Shown here piece after piece: positions 1 to 9,124 of a stretch of DNA of 64,000 nucleotides. The position numbers were made by a program, and so were the translations under genes. The first letter of the stretch is position 1. Each line of letters opens with the position of its first letter. The stretch is from contig CAZWMD010000002.1 in NCBI GenBank assembly GCA_964634815.1, forward strand, positions 62,001 through 126,000. The letters run 5' to 3'. The notes beneath the pieces were generated by a model. The model was not told the DNA's origin. It did not search any database and saw only the letters and a list, made by a program, of their open reading frames with translations. This stretch comes from JALZVT01 sp964634815 (GTDB lineage: Bacteria > Pseudomonadota > Gammaproteobacteria > Pseudomonadales > Azotimanducaceae).

Positions 1-2
1 CA

Positions 3-116
3 TCGCCAATGCCACTCACCCTGGAATTTTCCGCCGCGATCGACGGTGACAGCATTTCCGGAGAGGTCACCCTGGGACCAATGGGTAAGGCGACCTTCAC
101 AGGTCAGCGCGCCTAG
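3..116 (+). CDS. C-terminal end of an unidentified protein (partial)
   Basis: This frame is open from the left edge of the window to a TAG at 114-116 and gives about 37 residues ending GKATFTGQRA. The tail is rich in Gly, Thr and Ser with a beta-strand look. It resembles the C-terminal tails of some exported hydrolases, but I cannot assign a family from so little. It ends about 25 bases before the carboxyltransferase start, so the two genes may be co-transcribed. Confidence 0.5.
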   Translation, partial: SPMPLTLEFSAAIDGDSISGEVTLGPMGKATFTGQRA

Positions 117-141
117 CCGCCTGACAAAGAAACCAAAAGAA

Positions 142-1734
142 ATGGATCGGACCATGGCAGAACAAGAAGACAGTCTCGACAATGGCCTCTGGGCCAGCGA
201 AATCGACGAACTCGACAAACGCCTGGCCCTGGCAAAAGAGATGGGTGGCGCAGAGAAAGTAGCGCGACAACATGAGTTCAACAAGCTCACCATACGAGAA
301 CGCATACAGGGCATTTCCGATCCAGACAGTTTTCAGGAAATAGGGGCGCTGGCGGGAGTTGGTCGCTACGACGCACAGGGCGAACTGGAAGAGTTCACGC
401 CCAGTAATTTTGTTTTTGGCACCGCCCAGATCGACAGTCGGCCGGTTGTTCTGTCAGGTGACGATTTCACCGTGCGGGGAGGTTCTGCAGATGCCTCAAT
501 CGCCGGCAAGCGCACCATGGCCGAAGAAATGGCCCTGGAACTAAAACTACCGCACATCAGACTGGTCGACGGCATGGGTGGCGGAGGTTCGGTAAAGACC
601 ATTGAAACCGCGGGCAGAACCTACATACCCCAGGTGCGAGGATGGGAAACTGTTGTCCAGCATCTCGGAGTGGCTCCATCAGTTTCCCTGGCACTCGGCT
701 CTGTTGCAGGGATAGGAGCGGCACGCGTGACCACATCTCATTACAGCGTCATAGTGCGAGAAAGCGCGCAAATGATGATTGCCGGTCCTGCACTGGTAGA
801 TTGGGCAAGCCTTGGCAACGTCAGCAAAGAAGAGCTTGGACACGCCGACATCCACACCAAAAATGGCTCAATAGATGATGCCGTAGATACTGAAGAAGAA
901 GCTTTTCTTCGAGCACGCCAGTTCTTGAGTTACCTGCCAGGACACGTTGATGAGCTGCCGCCGATTGTCGACGTAGGGGATGATCCGAATCGCATCGATC
1001 CGGCACTGGATAATGTCGTGCCCAAAGACGCCCGACGCGTCTACAAAATGCACCCTGTCATTAACAGCCTCGTTGACGTTGATTCCTTTTTCGAAATCGG
1101 TAAAGACTGGGGGAAATCCATTATCACAGGCCTGGCTCGGCTTGATGGGGTACCCATCGCGCTGTTCGCCGAGAACCCCAGAGTTTACGGCGGAGCCTGG
1201 ACCAGTGACGCCTGCAAGAAGCTGATCCGCTTACTCGATTTAGCCAGCACCTTTCATCTGCCTGTTGTGCATCTGGCTGACTGTCCGGGCTTTCTGATCG
1301 GCAAACGATCAGAACACGAAGGTACAATACGCATGGGTTCCCAGGCACTGGCGGCGCTGGGCCAACTCAGAACCCCTTTCTTTTGCTGTGTGATCCGTAA
1401 GGCGTTTGGTGTAGCCGGTGCGGCCAATAACAAACCAGGGGCACTAAGCACCCGAATGGCATGGCCCTCAGGAGATTGGGGTTCACTGCCCATAGAGGGC
1501 GGCATTGAAGTTGCCTACAAGGCAGAACTCGAAGCGGCCGAGGATCCGGAAGGCCATCTGGCCGAGATCAAAGACCGCTTAAACAAGCTTCGCTCGCCCT
1601 ACCGCTCCGCCGAATTCTTCGAAATTGAGGACATTATTCGGCCAAGAGAAACCCGGTCGCACCTGTGTCGATGGGCACAGCTTGCACGGCGCACACTGCA
1701 AGTGGGTACCTTTTCACACACCTACAGACCGTAA
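142..1734 (+). CDS. Acyl-CoA carboxylase, carboxyltransferase (beta) subunit
   Basis: The protein belongs to the carboxyltransferase family that moves CO2 from carboxybiotin to an acyl-CoA such as propionyl-, methylcrotonyl- or acetyl-CoA. Family signs are the N-terminal RQHEFNKLTIRERI segment, the VLSGDDFTVRGGSAD stretch, the GGGGSV loop, GVAGAAN in the second half, and a C-terminal EIEDIIRPRETRSHLC motif. About 530 residues is normal for a single-chain beta subunit. In-frame ATGs at 142 and 154 are both usable, and the upstream extension to 46 overlaps the preceding gene and is unlikely. No biotin carboxylase or biotin carrier gene is visible next to it, so the substrate is not defined. Confidence 0.88.
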   Translation: MDRTMAEQEDSLDNGLWASEIDELDKRLALAKEMGGAEKVARQHEFNKLTIRERIQGISDPDSFQEIGALAGVGRYDAQGELEEFTPSNFVFGTAQIDSRPVVLSGDDFTVRGGSADASIAGKRTMAEEMALELKLPHIRLVDGMGGGGSVKTIETAGRTYIPQVRGWETVVQHLGVAPSVSLALGSVAGIGAARVTTSHYSVIVRESAQMMIAGPALVDWASLGNVSKEELGHADIHTKNGSIDDAVDTEEEAFLRARQFLSYLPGHVDELPPIVDVGDDPNRIDPALDNVVPKDARRVYKMHPVINSLVDVDSFFEIGKDWGKSIITGLARLDGVPIALFAENPRVYGGAWTSDACKKLIRLLDLASTFHLPVVHLADCPGFLIGKRSEHEGTIRMGSQALAALGQLRTPFFCCVIRKAFGVAGAANNKPGALSTRMAWPSGDWGSLPIEGGIEVAYKAELEAAEDPEGHLAEIKDRLNKLRSPYRSAEFFEIEDIIRPRETRSHLCRWAQLARRTLQVGTFSHTYRP

Positions 1735-1799
1735 AACCGCGGTTAATTCCGCTGTTCAGAACCCCTGATCGACGCGGAGAGTGTGAACTGACCACCACA

Positions 1800-1816
1800 A
1801 ACGGTTAACAACCGTT
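1800..1816. promoter_or_regulatory. Short inverted repeat upstream of lipoprotein gene
   Basis: AACGGTT and AACCGTT form a perfect 7-bp inverted repeat with a 3-bp spacer, about 130 bases upstream of the lipoprotein start and 65 bases after the carboxyltransferase stop. It could be an operator or a weak hairpin. No T-run follows directly. Confidence 0.3.
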
Positions 1817-1884
1817 ACATGTCTCTTAATTTTTGCGAACTGTCTAACAGGCGGACCGGAACAGCCCGGTTATGGTTTGTCTCG

Positions 1885-1936
1885 CTCAGGTCGGGACGCC
1901 TGAGTTACTTCTGGGCTCGGGACGCCCGTCGGAGAG
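1885..1936 (+). promoter_or_regulatory. Leader with two hairpins sharing a TCGGGAC loop, next to the ribosome binding site
   Basis: Hairpin 1 pairs CTCAGG (1885-1890) with CCTGAG (1899-1904) around loop TCGGGACG. Hairpin 2 pairs GGGC (1913-1916) with GCCC (1924-1927) around loop TCGGGAC. The stems differ but the loops match, and both expose GGA. The ribosome binding site GGAGAG (1931-1936) holds a third GGA, 7 bases before the ATG at 1944. Repeated GGA-bearing loops that end at the ribosome binding site are typical of CsrA/RsmA targets. The link to CsrA is inference. Confidence 0.4.
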
Positions 1937-1943
1937 AAAAATT

Positions 1944-2699
1944 ATGCAGTATTTCGCTCACACGCTCAAAGCGTGCGGACCGTTCGCACTCGCCCTGGTA
2001 CTTAGTGCCTGTGGTGACAAAACCAGCTCCGCTGACACTTCAGCGAGCAATTCAAACAACGGCCTGAACTCGGAGCTCGCAGCGCGCGGTATCGATGGGT
2101 CTGGGCAACTGGCTCAAACACCAGTCCAGAGCACAATCGATCAGCAGTTCAGCACACCCGGCAGCGAGTCGGCGCCGGTTGAACCGCCACAAACTCTGGA
2201 ACTATCGGGCGATCCGCTTGTTACCTTAATCGCCACAACCAGCAGCAGCCTCAACAGCAGTGGGACGCAGCTCGAATGGAGCAGTGAAAACGTTGACCAG
2301 TGTGAAACCTCTGGTGCCTGGGAGGGCTCAGTGGATACCTCGGGTGTGGTCAGCCTTAACCACGATGAAGCCGGCGAGCAAACCTACCTGATCAGCTGTC
2401 AGGGCCCGCAGGGTACGGCTATGGCCATGGTCACCGTGACCGTGGAGAGCACGTCACTTGCCTGGCAAGCACCAGCAAGCAACACCGACGGTAGTGAACT
2501 TACCGATCTCGCAGGTTACAACCTGTACTACGGTACCGAGTCCGGACGCTACAGTCAGGTTAAGCCGTTACGTGACCCGAGCAAGACAAGCTTTGAGCTT
2601 CCTGTCGAACCAGGTACGTACTACCTCGCGATGACCGCTTATGACGCATCCGGTAACGAAAGCGAGTTATCGAACGAAATCATGCGAACCGTCAGGTAG
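1944..2699 (+). CDS. Predicted lipoprotein with C-terminal fibronectin type III-like domain
   Basis: The start at 1944 has a good ribosome binding site (GGAGAG, 7-base spacing) and yields 251 residues. Residues 1-23 form a lipoprotein signal with lipobox LSAC, so the mature protein begins at Cys followed by Gly-Asp. A Ser/Asn/Gln-rich linker follows. The middle has a beta-sandwich look with a Cys pair (DQCETSG, LISCQG). The last 85 residues (GYNLYYGTESG, GTYYLAMTAYDASGNESELS) match a fibronectin type III fold as found in cell-surface proteins. No catalytic motif is visible. A binding or structural role at the cell envelope is likely, and the exact function is unknown. Confidence 0.75.
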   Translation: MQYFAHTLKACGPFALALVLSACGDKTSSADTSASNSNNGLNSELAARGIDGSGQLAQTPVQSTIDQQFSTPGSESAPVEPPQTLELSGDPLVTLIATTSSSLNSSGTQLEWSSENVDQCETSGAWEGSVDTSGVVSLNHDEAGEQTYLISCQGPQGTAMAMVTVTVESTSLAWQAPASNTDGSELTDLAGYNLYYGTESGRYSQVKPLRDPSKTSFELPVEPGTYYLAMTAYDASGNESELSNEIMRTVR

Positions 2700-2702
2700 C
2701 TG

Positions 2703-3656
2703 TCACGCTGGATGCAGGTCTAGATTGCCGCCACTAATCACCAGCCCCAGGCGTTTGCCTGGGGTGGTTTTTTCTTCCAGGAGTGCGGCAAACGGGACCG
2801 CTCCAGAAGGTTCTACGACCACCTTGAGGCAAGCCATTAGCAGATGCTGAGCCTCGAGGATGCGCGCCTCAGAAACGCGATGCACAGCCAGGTCGTAGTT
2901 TTGTAAAACCGCAAAGGTGATATCACCCAGCGCACCACGAAGGCCGTCCGCGACGGTTGCCGGTGGTCTGGGACCGACCAATACCCCGGTTGTTAGCGAC
3001 TCCCAGGCGTCATCCGCCAGCTCAGGTTCTACGCCATTAATTCTTATTCTGTCACCCACCGCGAGCACACATCCGCTTGCCATTCCTCCACCGCCAACGG
3101 GTAACCAGAGTTCGTCGAGTTCAGGCACTTGCTCCTCAAACTCCAACGCAAGCGTACCTTGCCCCCCAATAACACGCACATCATTGTAGGGCGGAATCAC
3201 ATGGCCGCCGCCGCGGACAACTTCATCAAGCGCTTTCTCGCGGTCACGAATCGTCGGCCCACAAAGCACAACCTTTGCACCGTAGCGCAAAATATTGGCT
3301 TTCTTGGCCTCAGGAGCCGTTTCTGGCACAACCACAATCACCTTGCGACCAACCTCTTTACCCGCGAGTGCCAGGGCTGCACCATGATTGCCAGACGAGT
3401 GCGTAACCAGGGGTTCCAAAGCCACGTTAGTGTTCTCGGTGTCGCGGTTAACTGCCTCAACAAAAGAGCGAGCGGCGTTGAGTGCACCGCGTATCTTGAA
3501 AGATCCGGTCCGCTGGAGATTTTCACACTTGAAAAACAGCTCTGCGCCCACCAGTTTATTAAGCGTCCGGCTACTTAAAACCGGTGTTTTGTGGACATCC
3601 TGCCCAAGCCGTTCACGAGCAAGCTGAACTGCCTCAAAGTCGGGCAACTCAATCAT
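2703..3656 (-). CDS. PLP-dependent threonine/serine dehydratase family protein
   Basis: This fold-type II PLP enzyme probably deaminates threonine or serine to 2-oxobutyrate or pyruvate. The PLP lysine is in GSFKIRGALNA (Lys54 from the chosen start), the Asn-containing SSGNHGAALA loop follows, and the C-terminus has the family-typical LVISGGNLDL. At 317 residues it matches catabolic dehydratases or serine racemase-like proteins and lacks the ACT-like regulatory domain of biosynthetic IlvA. The ATG at 3656 is preferred over the upstream ATG because MIELPDFEAV begins the family-typical N-terminus. It lies 46 bases after the GH3 gene on the same strand and ends 3 bases from the convergent lipoprotein stop. 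Confidence 0.85.
   Translation of the reverse strand: MIELPDFEAVQLARERLGQDVHKTPVLSSRTLNKLVGAELFFKCENLQRTGSFKIRGALNAARSFVEAVNRDTENTNVALEPLVTHSSGNHGAALALAGKEVGRKVIVVVPETAPEAKKANILRYGAKVVLCGPTIRDREKALDEVVRGGGHVIPPYNDVRVIGGQGTLALEFEEQVPELDELWLPVGGGGMASGCVLAVGDRIRINGVEPELADDAWESLTTGVLVGPRPPATVADGLRGALGDITFAVLQNYDLAVHRVSEARILEAQHLLMACLKVVVEPSGAVPFAALLEEKTTPGKRLGLVISGGNLDLHPA
2740..2773 (+). terminator. Intrinsic terminator for the lipoprotein gene, inside the opposing coding sequence
   Basis: CCCCAGGC (2745-2752) and GCCTGGGG (2757-2764) form a perfect 8-bp stem with loop GTTT. ACCA and TGGT extend the stem past one bulged G, and six T residues follow. It lies 40 bases after the lipoprotein stop, in the 3' coding end of the convergent dehydratase gene. 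Confidence 0.85.
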
Positions 3657-3702
3657 AAAGTACGCCTCGCAACGCGGGCTGATGTGGAAGACCAGCAAAT
3701 CA

Positions 3703-5955
3703 TCAGGTGGCCTGAGTAGCTACAATCTGTCGCTGACTAAGCACTCGTCGATCTCCAGTCAAGCGAACGGTCTGGCTTAGCTTGAGGTTAGAAGAGCTAG
3801 AACCGATCATGATGTCGACCTCTCCGGGCTCAACCAAAAATTCCATGGCCTCGTCGAAATACGCAAACTGCGAAAGATCAATACGAAACTTGCAAGTAAC
3901 GGTCTCACCGGCAGGGACTGAGACACGATTGAAACCAATCAACTGCAGCACTGGCCTGGCAACGCCGGCCACCTTATCCCTGCCATAGATTTGCACTACC
4001 TCGTCGGCATCACAGTCCCCGGTGTTGGTGAGCTCGAATGCTATTCGCAGCACACCATGGGTATCTACACTCTCCGGACAAGTGAGGTTGCAGTAGTCAA
4101 ACGAAGAATAGGAGAGTCCAAATCCAAAGGGGAAAAGAGGATTCACTTCCGCATTATCACGCCCCCCCGCCTTTCGATTGTAATAGGCGGGTACCTGCCC
4201 CACATGACGTACAAGCGTCACGGGCAGACGCCCGCTAGGACTAACATCGCCAAATAGAAGATCAGCAAGAGCCGCGCCACCCTGCTCCCCGGGAGACCAG
4301 GCGAGCAATAGGGCATCAACACGTTCGGCAACCGCTTCCAGCGCATAAAGCCGCCCCCCGGTGACAACACACACTATCCGCCCCTGCGTTTCAGCTAACG
4401 CCTGAAGTAAGGCATCCAGCAACTCAAGTTGCGCTGCAGGTAAATCCAGGAGCGACTGGGAAGAAGAATCAGCCGATTGAGCGCTTCGTCCACCACCCAA
4501 CACCAACACCACCGTATCGCTCTCTTGAGCAAGCGCCAGGGCATCCGCAAGCAACTTTTCATCAGCCTTATGCAACTCACAGCCCTTGGCATAGCGAACA
4601 GTTGCGGTTGAACCCGCACGCGCCTCCACTCCCTGCCTGGGCGACCATCCAAATTCTGAGGCTGATCCAGCAGCAGGACCAATAAGACTAATTCGCCCTA
4701 CGGCGTTTAGCGGCAGAGTCGCCGCCGAATTTTTCAAAAGAACCATTGAGGCACTGGCCAACGAACGGGCAAGATCAGTCTGGTGGGGAGTATTGAAACT
4801 GGCTGCAGCTCTCGCGGCATCAACCATAGGCTCTTCAAAGAGTCCCAGTTTGATCTTGAGCCGCAACACGCGGCGCACTGCCCGGTTAACGAGCTTCATA
4901 TCAATATCGTCGTTACTAACGCACTCCGCCAGGGGTTGTGCAAAACACTCGCTCCTCGGCAGCTCTACATCCATACCGGCAGCCAGCGCGCGAACGGCGG
5001 CATCTGCTGCATTTTCGGCGACGCCGTGCTGCGCCACCAGAAGGCCAAGCGCCTGATCATCTGATACCACGAGCCCGTCGAACCCAAGATCCTCACGCAG
5101 CAACTCGGTAAGAAGTGAGTGAGAAGCGCTGGCTGGCATGCCATCAATAGTGTTGGGTGCGCTCATAACACAGGCAAGATCTGCATCGCGGATGGCAGCG
5201 GCAAAGGGCTCGGCAAAAATCTCTCTTAGTTGGCGCCGACCCAGGTGCACTGGTGCATGCGTAAGCCCTCCAACCGATAATCCATAACCCACAAAATGCT
5301 TGGCAATGGCAGCTACGCCCTCTTGCAGAGCTTCGCCTTGCAAACCGCGCACAATCGACACCGCCATCCTTCCGGCCAGATAAGGATCTTCGCCAATGCT
5401 CGATTCAATACGCTGCCAGCGCGGATCGCGGCCTATATCAATCAATGGTGAATGGGCCAGACGCACGCCGATAGCCCTGAGCTGATCCCGTATTTCTCTG
5501 GCCATACCGCGCGCCAGGGAAGGCGAGAAGGTTGCGGCCAGGCCAATTCCGTCAGGAAAACGAACGCCACCATAATCCGCCAGGTCAGAACTTGAGTGAA
5601 TACCCAGATGAATCAAAGCCGGAATACCCAGTCGGGTGTTATTCACAAGGTAATGCTGAATCTCGTTAATCTGCGCGGCAACATCCTGAGCTGATTGGAC
5701 CCTGCGTGTCGACTCAGAAGATGCTATTGCCTTTCCAGAGATGTCTATAAAGCCAACGCCATCTTCAAAGGAGGTCTCGTTTTCAATCGAGGTTTCTCCC
5801 GATGCTGTATCAGTATCAGGTTCTGAGATCGCTTGTTCGAAGAATGGCGTAGCCCTGAGTTGAGCCAGCTTCTCCGCTGGGCTCATCCGGGCAAGTAGAT
5901 CCTTTACGCGGTCGTCAACATTCTCCTCCGGGTCACGATAGCGTTCCAGCGCCAC
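3703..5955 (-). CDS. Glycoside hydrolase family 3 beta-glucosidase-like protein
   Basis: GH3 enzymes release glucose or related sugars from the non-reducing ends of beta-glycosides. The N-terminal TIM barrel carries KHF (219-221), and the predicted nucleophile is Asp299 in GLVVSDDQALG. The GH3 C-terminal domain follows (VLVLGGG, AWSPGEQGG), then a fibronectin-like end domain. At 750 residues it is a normal size. It starts with GTG, 4 bases after the glnS stop. No signal peptide is visible, so it is probably cytoplasmic and would act on imported oligosaccharides. Residues 42-80 are an acidic, Ser/Thr-rich insertion before the barrel. The exact substrate is not determined. Confidence 0.88.
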   Translation of the reverse strand: MALERYRDPEENVDDRVKDLLARMSPAEKLAQLRATPFFEQAISEPDTDTASGETSIENETSFEDGVGFIDISGKAIASSESTRRVQSAQDVAAQINEIQHYLVNNTRLGIPALIHLGIHSSSDLADYGGVRFPDGIGLAATFSPSLARGMAREIRDQLRAIGVRLAHSPLIDIGRDPRWQRIESSIGEDPYLAGRMAVSIVRGLQGEALQEGVAAIAKHFVGYGLSVGGLTHAPVHLGRRQLREIFAEPFAAAIRDADLACVMSAPNTIDGMPASASHSLLTELLREDLGFDGLVVSDDQALGLLVAQHGVAENAADAAVRALAAGMDVELPRSECFAQPLAECVSNDDIDMKLVNRAVRRVLRLKIKLGLFEEPMVDAARAAASFNTPHQTDLARSLASASMVLLKNSAATLPLNAVGRISLIGPAAGSASEFGWSPRQGVEARAGSTATVRYAKGCELHKADEKLLADALALAQESDTVVLVLGGGRSAQSADSSSQSLLDLPAAQLELLDALLQALAETQGRIVCVVTGGRLYALEAVAERVDALLLAWSPGEQGGAALADLLFGDVSPSGRLPVTLVRHVGQVPAYYNRKAGGRDNAEVNPLFPFGFGLSYSSFDYCNLTCPESVDTHGVLRIAFELTNTGDCDADEVVQIYGRDKVAGVARPVLQLIGFNRVSVPAGETVTCKFRIDLSQFAYFDEAMEFLVEPGEVDIMIGSSSSNLKLSQTVRLTGDRRVLSQRQIVATQAT

Positions 5956-5959
5956 CAGA

Positions 5960-7600
5960 CTAACTCACAGGCTTGTAGCTATCGCGCAGTGTTACTACCC
6001 GGTTGAACACTGGCTCGCCAGCAGTTACAGATTGATCAAGCGCGTAGTATCCCTGGCGTTCGAACTGGAACCTGAACTCATCCGATTCCACTACGGCGGG
6101 CTCAGCAATCGCTTGATACTCGTTCATAGACTTTGTATTCAACGTTGCGGCCATATCGTTTTTATCAGGTTGCGGCACCGAGAAAAGGTGGTCATATTCA
6201 CGAACTACGCAGGGCACACCCTTGTCTGCCGAAACCCAGTGAACAACGCCTTTGGGTTTGAGACCACTATTATCCGATCCGCTCTTGGAATCGGGGAAAT
6301 AACTGCATTTGAGTTCAACCACCTCGCCAGATTCATCCTTGATGACGTCGTCGCAACGTATAATAAACCCATAACGAAGTCGAACCATTTCCCCCGGGGA
6401 CAGGCGTTTGTATTTCTTGGGTGGAACTTCTTCAAAATCGCTGCGCTCGATAAAAAGCGTTGGGCCAAAATGCAGTTTTCTGGAACCCAGGTCTTCATTT
6501 TGTTGATGCCACACGCCATCAAGCCATTCTCCCGCACCCTCATAATTCGTCAGCGTGACTTTTAAAGGGTTAAGGACCACCATTCCTCTCGGTACGCGAG
6601 ACTCCAGCCAGGAGCGTACACAAAAGTCGAGCAAACCCATCTCGATCAGGTTGTCTTGCTTGGTAACGCCGATACGATCGCAAAAGTCTCTTATTGCCTC
6701 TGCCGGAATTCCGCGCCTGCGCATTCCTGCAATGGTTGGCATGCGTGGATCGTCCCAACCCGAAACCATTCCGTCACTGACGAGTTGAGAGAGAAATCTC
6801 TTACTCATCACGGTGTACTCAAGCCCCAAACGTGAGAACTCAATCTGCGGAGGATGGTAATTTGAATTGATGTTTTCCAGCACCCAATCGTATAACGGCC
6901 GATGGTCTTCAAATTCAAGCGTGCACAATGAATGTGAGATCTGTTCGAGCGCATCACACACACAATGGGTGTAGTCGTACATCGGGTAGATGCACCAGTC
7001 ATCACCGGTTCGCTGATGAGTAACGTGGCGTATCCGGTATAGCACCGGATCACGCAAATTGATGTTCGGCGATGCCATATCAATTTTCGCTCGCAGTACT
7101 TGCTCACCGTCCGCAAACTCTCCGGCACGCATCTGCGCAAATAGCCCCAGATTCTCTTCTACTGTCCGGTTTCGATAGGGGGAGTCAACTCCTGGCTCCG
7201 TTAAGGTGCCCCGCCCTTCCCGGATTTGCTCAGGACTAAGGCTGCAAACATAGGCCTTGTCGTCCTTAATCAGCTGCACTGCAAAGTCATGTAACTGAGG
7301 GAAGTAGTCGGACGCGTAGGTCAAACGATCTCCCCAGTCAAAGCCGAGCCAACGCACATCGTGCTGGATGGCATCAACAAACTGTTCGTCTTCCTTCAGC
7401 GGGTTTGTATCGTCGAAGCGCAGATAGGTTCGACCACCAAACTCCTCGGCAACACCAAAGTTAAGGCAAATACTCTTGGCATGACCAATATGCAGATAGC
7501 CGTTAGGTTCGGGCGGAAAGCGGGTCACAACACCCTGCTTCAAGCCTGGATCCTTGATATCACTACTGATGCGGTTGCGAATAAAGTCGTTCTTTTCCAT
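5960..7600 (-). CDS. glnS: Glutaminyl-tRNA synthetase
   Basis: This class I aminoacyl-tRNA synthetase charges tRNA-Gln with glutamine. The ATP-binding HIGH motif is at residues 37-40 within PNGYLHIGHAKS, and the KMSKS-like motif is VMSKR at 264-268. The RFPPEPNGYLHIGH block and the beta-barrel anticodon-binding C-terminus (FPDSKSGSD, VHWVSA) separate it from glutamyl-tRNA synthetases. It has 546 residues against about 554 in E. coli. The ATG at 7600 matches the family N-terminus, and the longer frame to 7645 adds an unrelated 15 residues. It begins a minus-strand run with the GH3 and dehydratase genes. Confidence 0.97.
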   Translation of the reverse strand: MEKNDFIRNRISSDIKDPGLKQGVVTRFPPEPNGYLHIGHAKSICLNFGVAEEFGGRTYLRFDDTNPLKEDEQFVDAIQHDVRWLGFDWGDRLTYASDYFPQLHDFAVQLIKDDKAYVCSLSPEQIREGRGTLTEPGVDSPYRNRTVEENLGLFAQMRAGEFADGEQVLRAKIDMASPNINLRDPVLYRIRHVTHQRTGDDWCIYPMYDYTHCVCDALEQISHSLCTLEFEDHRPLYDWVLENINSNYHPPQIEFSRLGLEYTVMSKRFLSQLVSDGMVSGWDDPRMPTIAGMRRRGIPAEAIRDFCDRIGVTKQDNLIEMGLLDFCVRSWLESRVPRGMVVLNPLKVTLTNYEGAGEWLDGVWHQQNEDLGSRKLHFGPTLFIERSDFEEVPPKKYKRLSPGEMVRLRYGFIIRCDDVIKDESGEVVELKCSYFPDSKSGSDNSGLKPKGVVHWVSADKGVPCVVREYDHLFSVPQPDKNDMAATLNTKSMNEYQAIAEPAVVESDEFRFQFERQGYYALDQSVTAGEPVFNRVVTLRDSYKPVS

Positions 7601-7705
7601 ATCCGGCGAAGTGTACACTGAGAAACAGAAGCGTCTAGCAGACAATGATCCTGCCCTGGTCCAGAAGTTTGCAGAGTTTGGAGAGTTCGGCGGTAAGATA
7701 GACAG

Positions 7706-9124
7706 ATGCTCCGTCGCCTGATTATCGCTAGTGCCCTTCTGTGCGCATCCCTCCTGCTCTATGTGGTTTCGGCGCCTGCACGCCTGCCGCTAATAGCTAC
7801 GGCAATGTCCGGACTGGGCGAAAGGTCCTACGCGGTGCGCCTCAAGCACGCTCCGGTAGGGCAGTTGCAAGCCAGTAGCACCCGCGAGGCCGAGGGTACT
7901 TACCGATTCACCTCGCAACTCGAGTTTCAATTGGCACAGGGCCAGCCGGTTCGAGTCTTTGAGACGAAGCGCTTCAGCGGCTTGCCGCCCTTCTCCCTGC
8001 TATCCGCAGAACAGGAAGACACCACCGCAAGTGCCAAAAGTCGCATAACGCTGAAACAGGCTCAGGGGTCAGAATTTGCCGACGACAAACTCAGCACAAC
8101 CTACCGCGCAAGAATCACTCGCGGATCAAACGAGCAAACCAGGGATCTAACCTGGGAGCATAGTCTGAGCGACTTTCTTGGCGTCGAACAGTGGCTCGCT
8201 GAGGCACCAGTTGAGGTACCCAGAAGCTTTTCTTCTCTGGATTTTGACACCCTGCGAGTGCGCAACGACACCTGGACACTACTGGCACGAACTGCGGAGG
8301 GCTATGAGGTGACAAAATCCTCCCGCCTGGAAGCAACGCGCCTGTTTCTTGATCAGAACTTCAAACCATTGCGGTTCAGCATGGCCGGCACATTCGAAAT
8401 AGAGGCGGTTAACCCGGGCGACCTGCCCATTTCTCCCGAGCCTGTATTTCACTCGCAAACCTATCAAGTCCCCCTGAATGAACCCATAGAGCGCCATCAA
8501 ACGCTCCGCTCTCTGACTCTTCAGGTCCTCGGCAATCACAAACTGGTAGAGCGCTGGGATAATTCAACGACAGAAGACGGCAAAGCTCTGTTGCGAGGAA
8601 TCGCTGAAACCGTGCGCATGGCCAAAAAGAATGATGATAAGCACTACCGCAGAGAAGAGCTGAGTTACCCTCTTAAGGCTCGCGCGGTGATCGAGTTAGC
8701 AGACATCGCCGCAGACCCCTTTGCTTCGCCGAAAGAACAGGCTGAACAACTTACCGACTTTGTCTACAACTACATCCACTACGACCATCACAGCACAATG
8801 CAAAATGTGCTCGATGTCATTCGCTCTCAACGGGGCGACTGCAACGAATACGCCGAATTGTTTACCACCCTAGGTCGCGCTCTGGGCCTCTCCGTTCGCA
8901 CCGTGATAGGTCTCGCCTACACGGACGAGTTTTCACCAGCCTTTGCGCTGCACGCCTGGAACGAAGTCTTGTTCGAGAACGGTTGGCAGGCATTCGATCC
9001 AACCTGGAATCAAACTGAAGTTGATGCCACTCACTTTCCGCTCCCCGATGACGCTGGTTCGATGTTATCGGGGCTGACGGCCCTGGATGAAATCGAGTTC
9101 AGAATTCACAGCCTCAGCTATTGA
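7706..9124 (+). CDS. Transglutaminase-like domain protein, membrane-anchored or exported
   Basis: Residues 1-24 are a hydrophobic signal or anchor, so the bulk lies in the periplasm. The N-terminal 300 residues form an unassigned beta-rich region. The C-terminal part is a transglutaminase-like domain with the complete triad: Cys379 in RGDCNEYA, His416 in LHAWNEV and Asp431 in FDPTW. In bacteria such domains usually act as proteases or amidases rather than true transglutaminases. It is divergent from glnS with 105 bases between, and its last 7 bases overlap the convergent thioesterase gene. The substrate is unknown. Confidence 0.8.
   Translation: MLRRLIIASALLCASLLLYVVSAPARLPLIATAMSGLGERSYAVRLKHAPVGQLQASSTREAEGTYRFTSQLEFQLAQGQPVRVFETKRFSGLPPFSLLSAEQEDTTASAKSRITLKQAQGSEFADDKLSTTYRARITRGSNEQTRDLTWEHSLSDFLGVEQWLAEAPVEVPRSFSSLDFDTLRVRNDTWTLLARTAEGYEVTKSSRLEATRLFLDQNFKPLRFSMAGTFEIEAVNPGDLPISPEPVFHSQTYQVPLNEPIERHQTLRSLTLQVLGNHKLVERWDNSTTEDGKALLRGIAETVRMAKKNDDKHYRREELSYPLKARAVIELADIAADPFASPKEQAEQLTDFVYNYIHYDHHSTMQNVLDVIRSQRGDCNEYAELFTTLGRALGLSVRTVIGLAYTDEFSPAFALHAWNEVLFENGWQAFDPTWNQTEVDATHFPLPDDAGSMLSGLTALDEIEFRIHSLSY

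Noticed and set aside
1885..1936. Cyclic-di-GMP or other metabolite riboswitch in the lipoprotein leader
   Set aside because: GGGACGCC resembles part of the GEMM motif, but the conserved second half and junction are missing.
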